DNA of 64,000 bases from Actinomycetospora soli (GTDB lineage Bacteria > Actinomycetota > Actinomycetes > Mycobacteriales > Pseudonocardiaceae): positions 186,001 to 250,000 of the forward strand of contig NZ_JAJNDA010000004.1 of assembly GCF_021026295.1 (NCBI RefSeq), in the 5' to 3' direction. The translations under genes were made by a program, and so were the position numbers. The notes beneath the pieces were generated by a model. The model was not told where the DNA came from and made no database searches. It saw only the letters and a program-made list of their open reading frames with translations. This document shows, one piece after another, positions 43,160 through 53,000 of the stretch; the first letter of the stretch is position 1, and every line of letters starts with the position of its first letter.

Positions 43160-43564
43160 CTAGCCCCCGACGAGGGCCCGGATCTCCCGGCGGCGCACCA
43201 CCGCGACCACGAGCAGGAGCACGCCCAGGATCACCGGCGTGTACCAGAACCCGACCGAGAGGAAGAAGAGCTGCGCGATCGTCGCGCCGACCATCACGGC
43301 GGCGAGGCACGTCGCCGCGAGGCCCGCGAGGCGCGGCACCAGCAGCCCGATCCCGCCCGCGATCTCGAGCACGCCGACGACGAGCCGGAGGGCCTGACCG
43401 CCCGGGAGCTCCGCGAACAGCTGGATCGCGTAGGCGTCGCCCCAGAGCTTCGGCAGGCCCGAACCGACGACGAACATCAGCCCGAGGAGGACCTGGAGGA
43501 CCCACAGGCCGATGGTGGCGGCGCGGGAGCGGGTGGCGGCGGGGGCGGCGGTGACGGTGCTCAT
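43160..43564 (-). CDS. DoxX family membrane protein
   Basis: 134 residues with four hydrophobic helices. Seen: LQVLLGLMFVVGSGLPKLWG near the N-terminus and VVGVLEIAGGIGLLVPRLAGLAATCLAAVM, the DoxX signature. In mycobacteria, DoxX joins SodA and SseA in an oxidoreductase complex that links cytosolic thiol balance to oxidative stress. ATG 43562-43564 is chosen. The 102 bases up to the divergent GGT gene are unusually AT-rich (TCAATAACGTAT, TTGTTTTTT), so promoters probably lie there. Confidence 0.88.
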   Translation of the reverse strand: MSTVTAAPAATRSRAATIGLWVLQVLLGLMFVVGSGLPKLWGDAYAIQLFAELPGGQALRLVVGVLEIAGGIGLLVPRLAGLAATCLAAVMVGATIAQLFFLSVGFWYTPVILGVLLLVVAVVRRREIRALVGG

Positions 43565-43666
43565 GGCGTCGATCCTGCTGCTCACGAGGGCGTGGTGTCA
43601 ATAACGTATCGCCTGATTGTTTTTTCGTACTGCGCGTCGGCGGGGCTGCTGCGCCACCATCGGCCG

Positions 43667-45478
43667 ATGCGCTTCTCCCGCCCGCCGGCCTTCACCACGC
43701 GCCCGACCCTGGAGGGCACCGTCGGGATGGCGGCCTCCACGCACTGGGCGGCCTCGGCCACCGCCATGGGCGTGCTGGAGCGGGGCGGCAACGCCTTCGA
43801 CGCCGCGGTCGCGGCCGCCTTCGTCCTCCAGGTCGTCGAGCCCCACCTCAACGGGCCCGGCGGGGACCTGACGGCGGTCTTCACGACGGCGGGTGATCCG
43901 ACCCCGCGGGTCCTCGACGGCCAGGGCCCGGCGCCGGCGGGCGCGTCGGCCGCGCGGTACCGCGCCGAGGGCCTCGACCGGGTGCCCGGCGCGGGCGCGC
44001 TCGCCGCGGCGGTCCCCGGGGCCACCGACGCCTGGCTGCTCCTGCTGCGCGACCACGGCACGTGGGAGGTGACCGACGTCGTCGGACCGGCGATCGGCTA
44101 CGCCCGCGACGGCTTCCCCGCCGTCGCACGCGTCGGGTCGACGATCGCCGCGGTGGCCGACCTCTTCCGGGAGCACTGGCCGTCCAGCGCGGCACTCTGG
44201 CTGCCCGACGGGCGACCGCCGGCCCCCGGGCAGGTGCTGCGCAACCCGGCCTGGGCCGCGACCCTGGGTCGGCTCGCCGACGCCGCGCAGGGACCGACCC
44301 GCGAGGCCCGCGTCGACGCGGTCCGCGGTGTCTGGGCCGAGGGCTTCGTCGCCGAGGCGGTGGAGGCGTTCTGCCGCACGCCGCAGCGGCACGCCTCGGG
44401 GACCGACCACGCCGGGGTGCTCACGGTCGCGGACTCCGCCGGCTGGCGGGCCTCGGTGACCGACGCCGCCGTCGGGACCTTCCACGGGTACCGGATCGCG
44501 AAGACGCCGTTGTGGGGGCAGGGCCCGGCGCTGCTGCAGATGCTGGCGCTGCTCGAGCCGGACGTGCCCGACCCGTCGACCGGGGAGGGCGCGCACCGCG
44601 TCCTCGAGGCGATCAAGCTCGCCCAGGCCGACCGCGAGGCGTGGTTCGGCGACGACACCCCGGTCACCGTGGCCGAGCTGCTCGACCCGGCGTACCTCGA
44701 CGCGCGCCGCGCACTGCTCTCCGAGGTCGCCTCGCCCGACGTCCGGCCCGGGCGCGTCGGCGGACGCGAGCCGCGGATGGCGGAGCTCGCCACGGCCGGG
44801 GTGGCCCCGGGGGTGACCGCGGGCTCGGCGGTCGGCGAGCCGACCGTGACGCTGGAGGGCGAGCCGGGCACGTCGTCGCACGGCGAGATGCGCGGGGACA
44901 CCTGCCACGTGGACGTGGTCGACCGCTGGGGCAACCTCGTCTCCGCGACCCCGTCCGGCGGCTGGCTGCAGTCCTCGCCGACGATCCCCGGGCTCGGCTT
45001 CGCGCTCGGTACCCGCCTGCAGATGACGTGGCTGGAGGAGGGCCTGCCCTCGACGCTCACCCCCGGGCGGCGCCCCCGGACCACGCTGACACCGACGCTC
45101 GTGCTCGACGACCGCGGTCCGGTCGTCGCGCTCGGCTCGCCCGGCGGCGACCAGCAGGACCAGTGGCAGCTGCTCTACCTGCTCCGGACGCTCGTCGGCG
45201 GCTGGTCGCCGCAGGCCGCGATCGACGCCCCGGCCCTGCACACGACGTCCTCGCCCGGCTCGTTCTGGCCGCGCGACCGGGAGCCCGCGGGGGCGACCGT
45301 CGAGGACCGGCTCGGCGAGGCCGTGATCGGCGAGCTGGAGCGTCGGGGGCACCGGGTCACGCGGGCGGGCGACTGGGCGCTGGGCCGGCTCTCGGCGGTC
45401 GGGATCGACCGGGACCGCCGCGTGCTGTGGGGTGCGGCCAATCCCCGGGGCATGCAGGGCTACGCGGTGGGAAGGTGA
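43667..45478 (+). CDS. Gamma-glutamyltransferase family protein
   Basis: N-terminal nucleophile hydrolase, 603 residues, that cleaves gamma-glutamyl bonds. Seen: GNAFDAAVAAAFVLQVVEPHLNGPGGD, an autoprocessing site before Thr412 in RGDTCHVDVVDRWGN (the nucleophile of the small subunit), and GGDQQDQWQ further on. No signal peptide is visible, so it is probably cytoplasmic, unlike secreted GGTs. Actinobacteria use mycothiol, so the substrate need not be glutathione. ATG 43667. A DoxX-like gene follows after 5 bases. Confidence 0.93.
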   Translation: MRFSRPPAFTTRPTLEGTVGMAASTHWAASATAMGVLERGGNAFDAAVAAAFVLQVVEPHLNGPGGDLTAVFTTAGDPTPRVLDGQGPAPAGASAARYRAEGLDRVPGAGALAAAVPGATDAWLLLLRDHGTWEVTDVVGPAIGYARDGFPAVARVGSTIAAVADLFREHWPSSAALWLPDGRPPAPGQVLRNPAWAATLGRLADAAQGPTREARVDAVRGVWAEGFVAEAVEAFCRTPQRHASGTDHAGVLTVADSAGWRASVTDAAVGTFHGYRIAKTPLWGQGPALLQMLALLEPDVPDPSTGEGAHRVLEAIKLAQADREAWFGDDTPVTVAELLDPAYLDARRALLSEVASPDVRPGRVGGREPRMAELATAGVAPGVTAGSAVGEPTVTLEGEPGTSSHGEMRGDTCHVDVVDRWGNLVSATPSGGWLQSSPTIPGLGFALGTRLQMTWLEEGLPSTLTPGRRPRTTLTPTLVLDDRGPVVALGSPGGDQQDQWQLLYLLRTLVGGWSPQAAIDAPALHTTSSPGSFWPRDREPAGATVEDRLGEAVIGELERRGHRVTRAGDWALGRLSAVGIDRDRRVLWGAANPRGMQGYAVGR

Positions 45479-45483
45479 TCGAC

Positions 45484-45879
45484 ATGGCCTTCTCGCTGCG
45501 TCGTCGCCGCCGTCCGTCCCCCGGGACGTCCGCGGCCCTGCTCGCCTACCCGCTGCTGGGGATGGGGGTGCTGCACTTCGCGGCGCCGGCACCGTTCGAC
45601 ACGCTGGTGCCGCCCTGGATTCCCGGCGAGGCCCGGTTCTGGACCTACGCGAGCGGCGTGGCCGAGCTCGCCGTCGGGACCGCGGTCGCCGTGCCGCGGA
45701 CGCGGCGGCTGGGGGCGACGGCCGCCGTCGGGCTGTTCCTCGCCGTGTTCCCCGCCAACGTGCAGATGGCCTGGGACTGGCGCCGCCGCCCGTGGCCGTG
45801 GCGGGCCGTGGCCCTCGGGCGCCTGCCGCTGCAGTACCCGATGATCACGCACGCCCTGCGGGTGCGGGCGGACTCCTAG
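45484..45879 (+). CDS. DoxX-like small membrane protein
   Basis: 131 residues with four hydrophobic stretches. Seen: PPWIPGEARFWTYASGVAELAVGTAVAVP and LAVFPANVQMAW, matching the COG4270-type DoxX group. It is a paralogue of the 131-residue protein at 56722-57117, with the same PPWxP, AExAxGTA and FPxN marks. Follows GGT in the same operon; ATG 45484 has GGGAAGG upstream. The stop codon overlaps that of the convergent FAD-oxidase-like gene in the palindrome CTAG. Confidence 0.8.
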   Translation: MAFSLRRRRRPSPGTSAALLAYPLLGMGVLHFAAPAPFDTLVPPWIPGEARFWTYASGVAELAVGTAVAVPRTRRLGATAAVGLFLAVFPANVQMAWDWRRRPWPWRAVALGRLPLQYPMITHALRVRADS

Positions 45880-46598
45880 GCGGGCAGGCCCAGCACGCCC
45901 GCGGGGTCGTGGCGGCGGGCGAGGGACGCGAAGCGCGCCTCGTCGGCCTCGCCCGGCTCGGCCGCGAGCAGGGCCGGCCCGGCGCCGTCGGCGTCGAGGA
46001 CGACCTCGGTGACCACGCCGACCGCCTCCGGGCGGCAGCGGAAGGCCCACCAGAGCTCGGGGTCGGGGTGCGCGCCGGCGAGCGGGTGCACCACGGCGTC
46101 GCCGGTGACCAGCGTGACCCCGCGCAGACCGCCGGCGCCCGGGGCGTCGGCCACGGTGTCGGGGCGGCGCGGCACGCGGACGGTGCCGCCGCCCGCGCCG
46201 ACGACCCGGCGGACCTGCGCCCACGACGCGCCGACGCCCGCGTGGACGAGCCCGTCCCGGACCACCACGCGGTCGGCGCGCGCGAGCGACAGCGCGACGG
46301 CGGGCCGGTTCGTCCGGCTCGGCGGCTGCGCGGTGTGCGGGTCGAGGACCACGACCTCGACGTCGTTCTCGTTCGCCCAGGTCAGGGTGGCGACGACGTC
46401 GGGCGTACCGGTCGCGCCGACCACCGCGAGCAGACGCGACGGGGGCCGGCCGATCGACGTGGTGCGCAGCAGTTCGACGGCGGCGTCGGCCGTGTACGGC
46501 GGGAGCACCGGACCGTGCACGAGGTCGCCGAGCTCGAGGGCCGCGCGGGCCACGCGGCCGGTGGCGCCGCTGTGGTGCGGGCGCGGACTGATGGTCAC
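45876..46598 (-). CDS. Internally shortened FAD-linked-oxidase-like protein (paralogue C)
   Basis: 240 residues, GTG at 46596-46598. Aligns by eye with the full-length oxidase at 47427-48806 only at its two ends. Seen: the N-terminal VVGATGTPDVVATLTWAN (PCMH-type fold), LVTGDAVVHP, DPELWWAFRCRPEAVGVVTEVVLD, and a C-terminal FASLARRHDPAGVLG like the end of berberine-bridge enzymes. The FAD pyrophosphate loop (GHxxxxxxG) and the Gly-rich TGGGIG segment are missing, as is the middle substrate domain. It therefore should not bind FAD normally. The frame is intact. Third of three tandem genes; role unknown. Confidence 0.7.
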   Translation of the reverse strand: MTISPRPHHSGATGRVARAALELGDLVHGPVLPPYTADAAVELLRTTSIGRPPSRLLAVVGATGTPDVVATLTWANENDVEVVVLDPHTAQPPSRTNRPAVALSLARADRVVVRDGLVHAGVGASWAQVRRVVGAGGGTVRVPRRPDTVADAPGAGGLRGVTLVTGDAVVHPLAGAHPDPELWWAFRCRPEAVGVVTEVVLDADGAGPALLAAEPGEADEARFASLARRHDPAGVLGLPA

Positions 46599-46629
46599 GC
46601 CCGGTGCATCGTTCGCCGACCCGGAAGGG

Positions 46630-47397
46630 TTATCCGGATTGGCCGATCGATCGGGTGAGCGTGCCGAACGGGTCGTGGCGGCGCATCACGTCGGCGAAGC
46701 GCATCCGCTCGCCCGCGCTCCACGCCGTCCGCCGCTGGAGCATCGTGGTGTCCCAGGGGTCGAGCACGACCTCGGTGAGGATGCCGACCCGCTCGGGCTG
46801 GGCGCGGTAGGCCCACCACAGCTCGGGATCCCCGGAGCCGGCCCCGAGGTGGTGCACCGTCCCGTCGCCGGTGACGAGGACGACCCCGCGCTTCGTCACC
46901 GACCCGACGCCGTGGGCGACCAGGCCGGGGCGGTGCAGGAGCGTCCGCGGCGCGGGGTCCTCCTCCGGGGCGGCCCGGTACACCGCGGGCCACGACGCCC
47001 CCACGCCGGCACGCAGCGTCCACGCCGCCCGGTCCAGGTGCACGCCGTCGATCCGGCTGCGGGAGACGGCCAGCACCGGCTTGGAACCCGCCGTCGGGAC
47101 GGCGGTCGCCAGGGCCGGCCGGTGCGGCCGCGGGTCGAGGGCCACGACGCCGACGTCGTGCATCGTGGCCCACCCGACGGCCGCGGCGACGTCGGCGGTG
47201 CTGGTGGCCCCGACGACGGCGAGCAGCCGCGGCAGCGCCGCCACGGCCGGGTCGACGGCGAGCTCGACGGCCGCCTCCGCCGAGTGCGGCGCGTGGACGG
47301 GCCCGTCGACGAGCGGCTCGAGCTCCGCGGCGGCCTGGCCTGCCCGCCCGGCGCGCGGTCCGCGCCGGGTGGGCAGGTCCTGTGGATCGATGGTCAT
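46630..47397 (-). CDS. Internally shortened FAD-linked-oxidase-like protein (paralogue B)
   Basis: 255 residues, ATG at 47395-47397 after a run of Gs. Closely related to paralogue C: VVGATSTADVAAAVGWATMHDVGVVALDP, WTLRAGVGASW, VVLVTGDGTVHHL, DPELWWAYRAQPERVGILTEVVLDP and a C-terminal RFADVMRRHDPFGTL. It lacks the same FAD-binding loops and the same central domain. Two related shortened genes with matching ends and no stop codons or frameshifts suggest a maintained family rather than decay. It lies 29 bases after the full-length oxidase and 31 before paralogue C, so the three form one operon. Confidence 0.7.
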   Translation of the reverse strand: MTIDPQDLPTRRGPRAGRAGQAAAELEPLVDGPVHAPHSAEAAVELAVDPAVAALPRLLAVVGATSTADVAAAVGWATMHDVGVVALDPRPHRPALATAVPTAGSKPVLAVSRSRIDGVHLDRAAWTLRAGVGASWPAVYRAAPEEDPAPRTLLHRPGLVAHGVGSVTKRGVVLVTGDGTVHHLGAGSGDPELWWAYRAQPERVGILTEVVLDPWDTTMLQRRTAWSAGERMRFADVMRRHDPFGTLTRSIGQSG

Positions 47398-47426
47398 GAC
47401 GTCCCCCCGTCGTCGACCTGGTGGTG

Positions 47427-48806
47427 TTACCGGAGCCCGAGCCGGCGTCCGCCGAGCACGGCGTCCGGGTCGGTCCGGGCGACGACCGCGGCGAGCCGCG
47501 CCCGTCCGTCGTCGGTCCAGCACGCCCCCGGCCGCGCGGCGATCGTCTGCGGCGAGGCGTAGTTCGCGGGCACGGTGCCGGCCGACCAGGGCGCCAGGGC
47601 GTCGACGAGGCCGAGCCCGAGGGCGGGGACGACGTCGACGAGCTCGGGCACCATCGGCGCGACGACGCCGACCGCGTACGGCGCGCGGGCCGCCACCCCC
47701 TGTGTGCCGCGCAGCGCCTGCCCCCCGGTCTGGCGCAGCTCGACGACCACGACCGGCAGCTCGTGCTGCGGGCCGGCGACCGCCAGGACGGTGTCGATCG
47801 TCTCCGTGGTGATCTCCCGGAGGTACCCCCCGGTGATCCACGCGGGCATCGGGTCGGTCGGGTCGCAGTGCACGACGTCGATCGCGATCGAGGGCAGGTC
47901 GCCCACCATGTCGAGGACCGGGGTCGCGACCCGCCGCATCGGCGCGAGGATCTCGAGGCCCTCGATCTCCGGCCCGAGGTGCCAGAACCGCAGGTGCACG
48001 ACGGTGCGCCCGCGCAGGGGCGGTGGGGCGGCCTCGAGGTCCGGCATGCGCAGGATCGCGATCGAGGTCGTGGTGTTCTCGCCCAGGCGTGCCTGCCACG
48101 CCCGCCAGGCGTGCAGCACGGCCGGCGCGTCGGCGGCGTCGTAGAAGATCGCGCCGCCGTGGAAGCGGGAGACCTCCACGAGCTCGACGGTCATCTCCAC
48201 GACGATCCCGGCCGCGTCCTTGCCCCCGAGCATCGCGTCGAAGAGCTCGTCGCCCCGACCGACCTCGCGGATCTCGCCCGTGCCGGTGACGACCTGCATG
48301 GCGCGGACCTGGTCGGAGCCGAGGCCGAAGCGGCGGATCATCGGACCGATGCCGCCGCCGGTGCAGAAGCCGACGACGCCCACGTCGGAGGAGGAGCCGG
48401 TGACCGCGGTCAGGCCGTACGGCGCGGCCGCCTCGAGGACCCGGGCCCACTTCACGCCCGCGCCGACGGTGACGGCGCGCGCCCGCGGGTCGACGTCACA
48501 GCGGTCGAGTCGCTTCGTGGAGACGACGAGCGTGCCGCGGTGGGAGAAGTCGGCGTGCCCGGTCGCGATGACGGCGACCCCGAGGTCGTGGGCCCGGGCC
48601 CAGCGGACCGCGGCGGCGACGTCGGCCGCGTCGGTCGCCCCGACGACGCCGACCGGCTCGTGGACCGGCGCGAGGTTGAAGCCCGCGATCTCGGCGACGA
48701 GGCCGACGTCCCCGGGATCCCACACGGGTCCGGACACGGTTCTGCGGAGCTGGTCGAGGCCGAGGCGCGCAGTGGTGGACGTCGTGGGGGCAGCCAGCTC
48801 GGTCAT
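47427..48806 (-). CDS. FAD-binding oxidoreductase (berberine-bridge/6-hydroxynicotine oxidase type)
   Basis: 459 residues, ATG at 48804-48806 after GGAGAG. Seen: PCMH-type FAD domain with VVGATDAADVAAAVRWARAH, GHADFSHRGTLVVS, VGAGVKWARVLEAA, VGFCTGGGIGPMIRRFGLG and AGIVVEMTVELVEV, then a substrate domain and a short BBE-type C-terminus. By family it oxidises C-H or C-N bonds of a small molecule with O2. Substrate unknown. First gene of a three-gene operon with two shortened paralogues, preceded by an operator-like inverted repeat at the -35 region. Confidence 0.88.
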   Translation of the reverse strand: MTELAAPTTSTTARLGLDQLRRTVSGPVWDPGDVGLVAEIAGFNLAPVHEPVGVVGATDAADVAAAVRWARAHDLGVAVIATGHADFSHRGTLVVSTKRLDRCDVDPRARAVTVGAGVKWARVLEAAAPYGLTAVTGSSSDVGVVGFCTGGGIGPMIRRFGLGSDQVRAMQVVTGTGEIREVGRGDELFDAMLGGKDAAGIVVEMTVELVEVSRFHGGAIFYDAADAPAVLHAWRAWQARLGENTTTSIAILRMPDLEAAPPPLRGRTVVHLRFWHLGPEIEGLEILAPMRRVATPVLDMVGDLPSIAIDVVHCDPTDPMPAWITGGYLREITTETIDTVLAVAGPQHELPVVVVELRQTGGQALRGTQGVAARAPYAVGVVAPMVPELVDVVPALGLGLVDALAPWSAGTVPANYASPQTIAARPGACWTDDGRARLAAVVARTDPDAVLGGRRLGLR

Positions 48807-48833
48807 GGTCAGCTCTCCGTTATCACTGCAGGG

Positions 48834-48898
48834 CCACTCGGGTGAGTGGCGAGTGTCACTGACCGTAGAGCGAGCACTCTGCGTCATACAAGACGCAG
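48834..48898 (-). promoter_or_regulatory. Promoter and operator-like inverted repeats upstream of the FAD-oxidase operon
   Basis: On the minus strand: CTGCGTC-N6-GACGCAG (48879-48885 and 48892-48898) encloses -35-like TTGTAT (48886-48891). After an 18-base spacer comes -10-like TACGGT (48862-48867). A repressor bound to the repeat would block the promoter. A second repeat CCACTC-N4-GAGTGG (48834-48839, 48844-48849) lies in the short leader. No regulator gene is adjacent. Confidence 0.55.
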
Positions 48899-48933
48899 TT
48901 CCGCGCTGGATCCGGCACGGAGCGTGAGAGCTC

Positions 48934-49911
48934 CTAGCCGCGCGGGCGGATCGTGGCGTTCGGGAGCGCGGGCGCGTGGAGGCGTGCCGTCCCGCCGTCC
49001 TTCCCGACGTAGCCCGAGACCCGGCCGAAGCGCCGCTCGGGGTCGTCCTCCCACGCGGTGCGGAACGCGACGATCTCGTCGTGGGACCGCCCGACGAAGT
49101 TCCACCACATGACGATCTGCTCGCCGAACGGGGTGCCGCCGAGCAGCAGGATCCGGGCCGGCTCGTCGCCGGGGTTCGCGAGGTCCAGCCGCTCGCGCCC
49201 GGGGGCGACGTAGGCGAGCTCGGCCGCCGCCACGGGCTCGCCGCCGATCGTGAGGCGGCCCGTGTCCACCAGCACCCCGTGCTCGAACGCGGGGTCGACG
49301 TCGAGGCCCACCGTCGCGTGCGGGTCGAGCAGCAGTTCGGCGCCGAGCAGCGGGCTGAAGGTCTCGACGGGGCTGCTGATGCCGGCGAGCTCGCCGAGGA
49401 ACACCCGCAGCGTGGCGCCGACGAGGTCGACCGCGTCCGGCGCGTGGTGGGCGAACGACCGCGGGGTGTCCCGGTGGGCGTCGGGCAGGGCCAGCCAGAG
49501 CTGGGCGCCGTGGAGCACGGTGGTGTCCGGGGTGGAGACCTCGGAGTGGCAGACGCCGTGGCCGCCGGTCATGAGGTTCAGCTCGCCGGGCCGCACGATC
49601 GCGTGCACGCCGTGGGAGTCGCGGTGCTCCACCTCGCCGGTGAACAGCCAGCTGACGGTGGCCAGCCCGGTGTGCGGGTGCGGGGCGACGTCCATCCCGC
49701 CGGACACGGTGACGTCGTCGGGGCCGTAGTGGTCGAGGAAGCACCAGGCCCCGATCAGCGAGCGCTGCCGCTGCGGCAGGGTGCGGCGCACCGTCATCGC
49801 CCGCGGGCCGCCGAGCGGCACCTCGCGCGGCGTGAGGATCTCGACCGTGGCGTCGGGGGCCTCGCGGCCGTCGCACAGGACCTCGTCGGGCGCGGTCTCG
49901 ACGTTGCTCAC
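48934..49911 (-). CDS. Pirin family protein
   Basis: 325-residue bicupin, GTG at 49909-49911. Seen: the metal-binding HPHTGLATVSWLFTGEVEHRDSHG (three His plus Glu later in GHGVCHSEVS) and RSLIGAWCFLDHYGP at the N-terminus. Bacterial pirins include quercetin dioxygenases and regulators of pyruvate metabolism; the role here is open. It lies upstream of the FAD-oxidase operon on the same strand, separated by that operon's own promoter, and downstream of adnB by 113 bases. Confidence 0.92.
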   Translation of the reverse strand: MSNVETAPDEVLCDGREAPDATVEILTPREVPLGGPRAMTVRRTLPQRQRSLIGAWCFLDHYGPDDVTVSGGMDVAPHPHTGLATVSWLFTGEVEHRDSHGVHAIVRPGELNLMTGGHGVCHSEVSTPDTTVLHGAQLWLALPDAHRDTPRSFAHHAPDAVDLVGATLRVFLGELAGISSPVETFSPLLGAELLLDPHATVGLDVDPAFEHGVLVDTGRLTIGGEPVAAAELAYVAPGRERLDLANPGDEPARILLLGGTPFGEQIVMWWNFVGRSHDEIVAFRTAWEDDPERRFGRVSGYVGKDGGTARLHAPALPNATIRPRG

Positions 49912-50024
49912 GCCCCGATCATCCCCCTCGTCCTGCGCTCGCCGCCAGGAGCGTCCGACCGTCCCGCGCCCCGGTCGCGGGGGGAGGCAGGCCACCGGTG
50001 TCGCCCTCGCCGCCGGTGCTCCGG

Positions 50025-53000
50025 TCACCGCACCTCGGGGTCGCCGTCGTCGAAGCCGGTCGTGTCGGGGTCGGCCTCGTCGTCGACGAAGTCGGCGCCG
50101 CGGACGGCGTCGTCCCCGACGGGGTCGCGCACCTCGACCGGCACGCTCGCCACGAGGGCGCGCAGCCCGGCGGCGTCGAGCAGGTCGGCGGGGGTGACGG
50201 TGCGGTCCTCGCGGACGTAGTGCAGCGCCGCGCGGATCCGCTCGACGGGCGTGCCGGTCAGTGCCGCCCACGCGAGCCGGTACGCGGCGAGCTGGACCGA
50301 CAGGGCCGGCATCGCCTCGGGTCCCGGTGGGGCCCCGGTCTTCCAGTCGACCACGGTGGCCCCGCCGTCGGGGTCGGTGAACACCGCGTCGATGCGGCCC
50401 CGGACCAGCGTGCCCTCGACCTCGGTCTCGAACGGGACCTCCACCGCCACCGGGGTGCGGGTCGCCCACCGGCTCGCGGTGAAGCGCTCCTGCAGCACCG
50501 CGAGGTCGGCGGCGGCCTCGGCGTCGGTGTCCGCGGCGTCGTCGGCCGCGCCCGGCAGCTCGTCGAACTCGAGCAGTTCGGTGCGGGCGAACCACCGCTC
50601 GACCCACGCGTGGAACTCCGTCCCGCGGCGCGCCCGCGGGTCGGGTGGCCGCGGCACGGGCCGGCGCAGCCGGCGGGCGAGCGCGTCGGGGTCGGCGGCG
50701 AGGTCGACGAGCTGGCTCACCGACAGCTGCGGGGGCAGCAGCACCCGGGCGTGCCGTTCGCGGGCGGCGGCCCGCTCGGCGAGCAGCACGTCGACGTCCG
50801 CGGCCCACCCGTCGGGATCGGGCTCGTCGGGGAGCTCCGCCGGCCGCTCGCGGGCCGCGCGCACCAGGGCGGCGCCCTGCTCGACGGCGTCCCGCCGTTC
50901 GGCGAGCGGGTCGATCGGCCACGCCTCGGTGCGCACGCGCTCGGCGAGCGGGTTCTCGGCGCCCTCCTCGGGCGGGTCGGCCCACGTGTCCACCACCGCG
51001 CCGCCCGCGCCGGCGAGGGCCCCGACCTCCTGCAGGAAGTCCGACGGCCCACGGGGCGTGCTGCCCGACTCGCCCCACCAGTGCCCGGACACCAGCAGCG
51101 TCCGCTCGGAGCGGGTCAGCGCGACGTAGAACAGGCGCCGCTCCTCGACGAGCCGGCGCTCGTCGAACTCCTGCTCGTGCCGGTCGAGCCGCTCGGTGAG
51201 CTCCTTGCGGTCGGCGACGCCCGCGACGTCCAGGGCCGGGAGGTCGGGCCGGTCGCCGCGGAGGTCGACCGGCAGCGAGGGGATCGTGGTCAGCCACGAC
51301 CCGCTGAGCTTCGGACCGGGGAACACCTTCGTGCAGACGTGCGGCACCGCGACGACCTGCCACTCCAGGCCCTTCGCGGCGTGCACGGTGAGCACCTGGA
51401 CCCGGGTGCCGCCCAGCGCCGGGTCGGAGGCCGCGGCGACGTCGACCTCGCCGGGCGTCAGCCCGTCCTCGGCGTCCTCCGCGGCGTCGAGGTAGGCGAG
51501 CAGCGCCGTCGGGGTGGCCGTGCCGCCCGAGGCCGAGGCCCCACCGCTGAAGTCGGCGACGACGTCGGCGAAGGCGTCGAGGTGCGCCCGCCCCACGGCC
51601 GAGGGCCGCGAGACGGCCTCGACGTCGAGCAGCAGCGTGCGCTCGACGTCGGCGACGAGGTCGACCAGGGGCGCGGTCACCCGGCGGCGCAGTCCCGCGA
51701 GCTCCCGCGCGAGCCGCGTGATCCGGGCGAACCCGGCCGGGGAGTACCGCGTCGCCGGCCCCGGGTCGTCCAGGGCGTCGACCAGTCCCGCCCGCTCGGC
51801 GTGCTCCCCGGGCAGGGCGTCGGCGATCGGGTCGGGGGCGGCCGCCGTCGGCAGGTCGGGCGGCGTCGGCGGGGCGGCGAGCTCCCGCGCCCGGCGCCAG
51901 AGCGCGGCGAGGTCGGCCCCTCCGATCCGCCACCTCGCCCCGGTGAGCAGCCGGACCGCGGCGCCGCCCGCCAGCGGGTCGACGACGAGCCGCAGGGCGG
52001 AGACGAGGTCGCGCACCTCGGGCTCGTCGAGCAGACCGCCCAGGCCGACGACCTCGACGGGCAGGCCCCGCGAGCGCAGCGCCGCGGCGATCTCGGTCAT
52101 GTCGGCGCGGCGCCGGACCAGCACGGCGCTGGTCGGGGCCGGCTCGTCCGCGTCGAGCGCCGCCCGCCAGCGGTCGGCCACGGCGTCGGCGAGCCACTCC
52201 CGCTCGGCGACGACGTCGGGGTGCAGCGCCACCCGCACGTCCCCCGGCGGCGCCCCGGCGAAGGCGCGCAGCTCCCCCACCCCGTCGAGGGCCCACGGGT
52301 CCCGCAGCGGCTCGACGACACCGTTGGCCAGGTCGAGCACCTCGGGCGGGTTGCGGAAGCTCGTGAGCAGGCCGAAGCGGCGGGCGGCCACCCACTCGCC
52401 ATCCGGGTCGGGTCGGGGGAAGTCGGTGACGAAGCGCGGCAGGTTCGCCGCGCTCGCCCCGCGCCAGCCGTAGATCGACTGGAAGGGGTCGCCCACGGCG
52501 GTGACCGCCGTGGCCTCGTCGCCCGCGAACAGCGCCCGCAGCATGATCCGCTGCGCGTGACCGGTGTCCTGGTACTCGTCGAGCAGGACCGCGCGGAACA
52601 TGCCCCGCTCGGCCTGGCCCACCTCGGGGTGCCCGTCGGCGAGCCGGGCGGCCGCGGCCATCTGGTCGGCGAAGTCGAGGCACCGCTCGGCCTGCTTGCG
52701 CGCGGCGAGCTCGGCCACCAGCGGGAGCAGGGCCGCCCGGAACCGCTGCCGCTCGACGATCTTGACCAGGGCCTGCGGCAGCCCCGCCTTCTGCCGCTTC
52801 GCCGCCGGGGTCGACTCGATCACCCGGCACAGCGCCTCGGTGTGCGCGCGCAGCGCCTCCGGGTCGGCGAGGTGCTCCCCCAGCTCCCCGGCGAGCGCCA
52901 GCACGTACTGCGTGACGGTGGTGGGGACGAGCGCGGTGTCGAGGTCGCGGGCCCAGGAGGACACGACGCGGTGCGCGAGCTGCCACGAGGCGGTGGGCGA

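Noticed and set aside
43586-43666. Specific operator or named promoter in the AT-rich DoxX/GGT divergent region
   Set aside because: TTGACA is present on the minus strand but no -10 element lies at proper spacing; only the AT-rich character can be supported.
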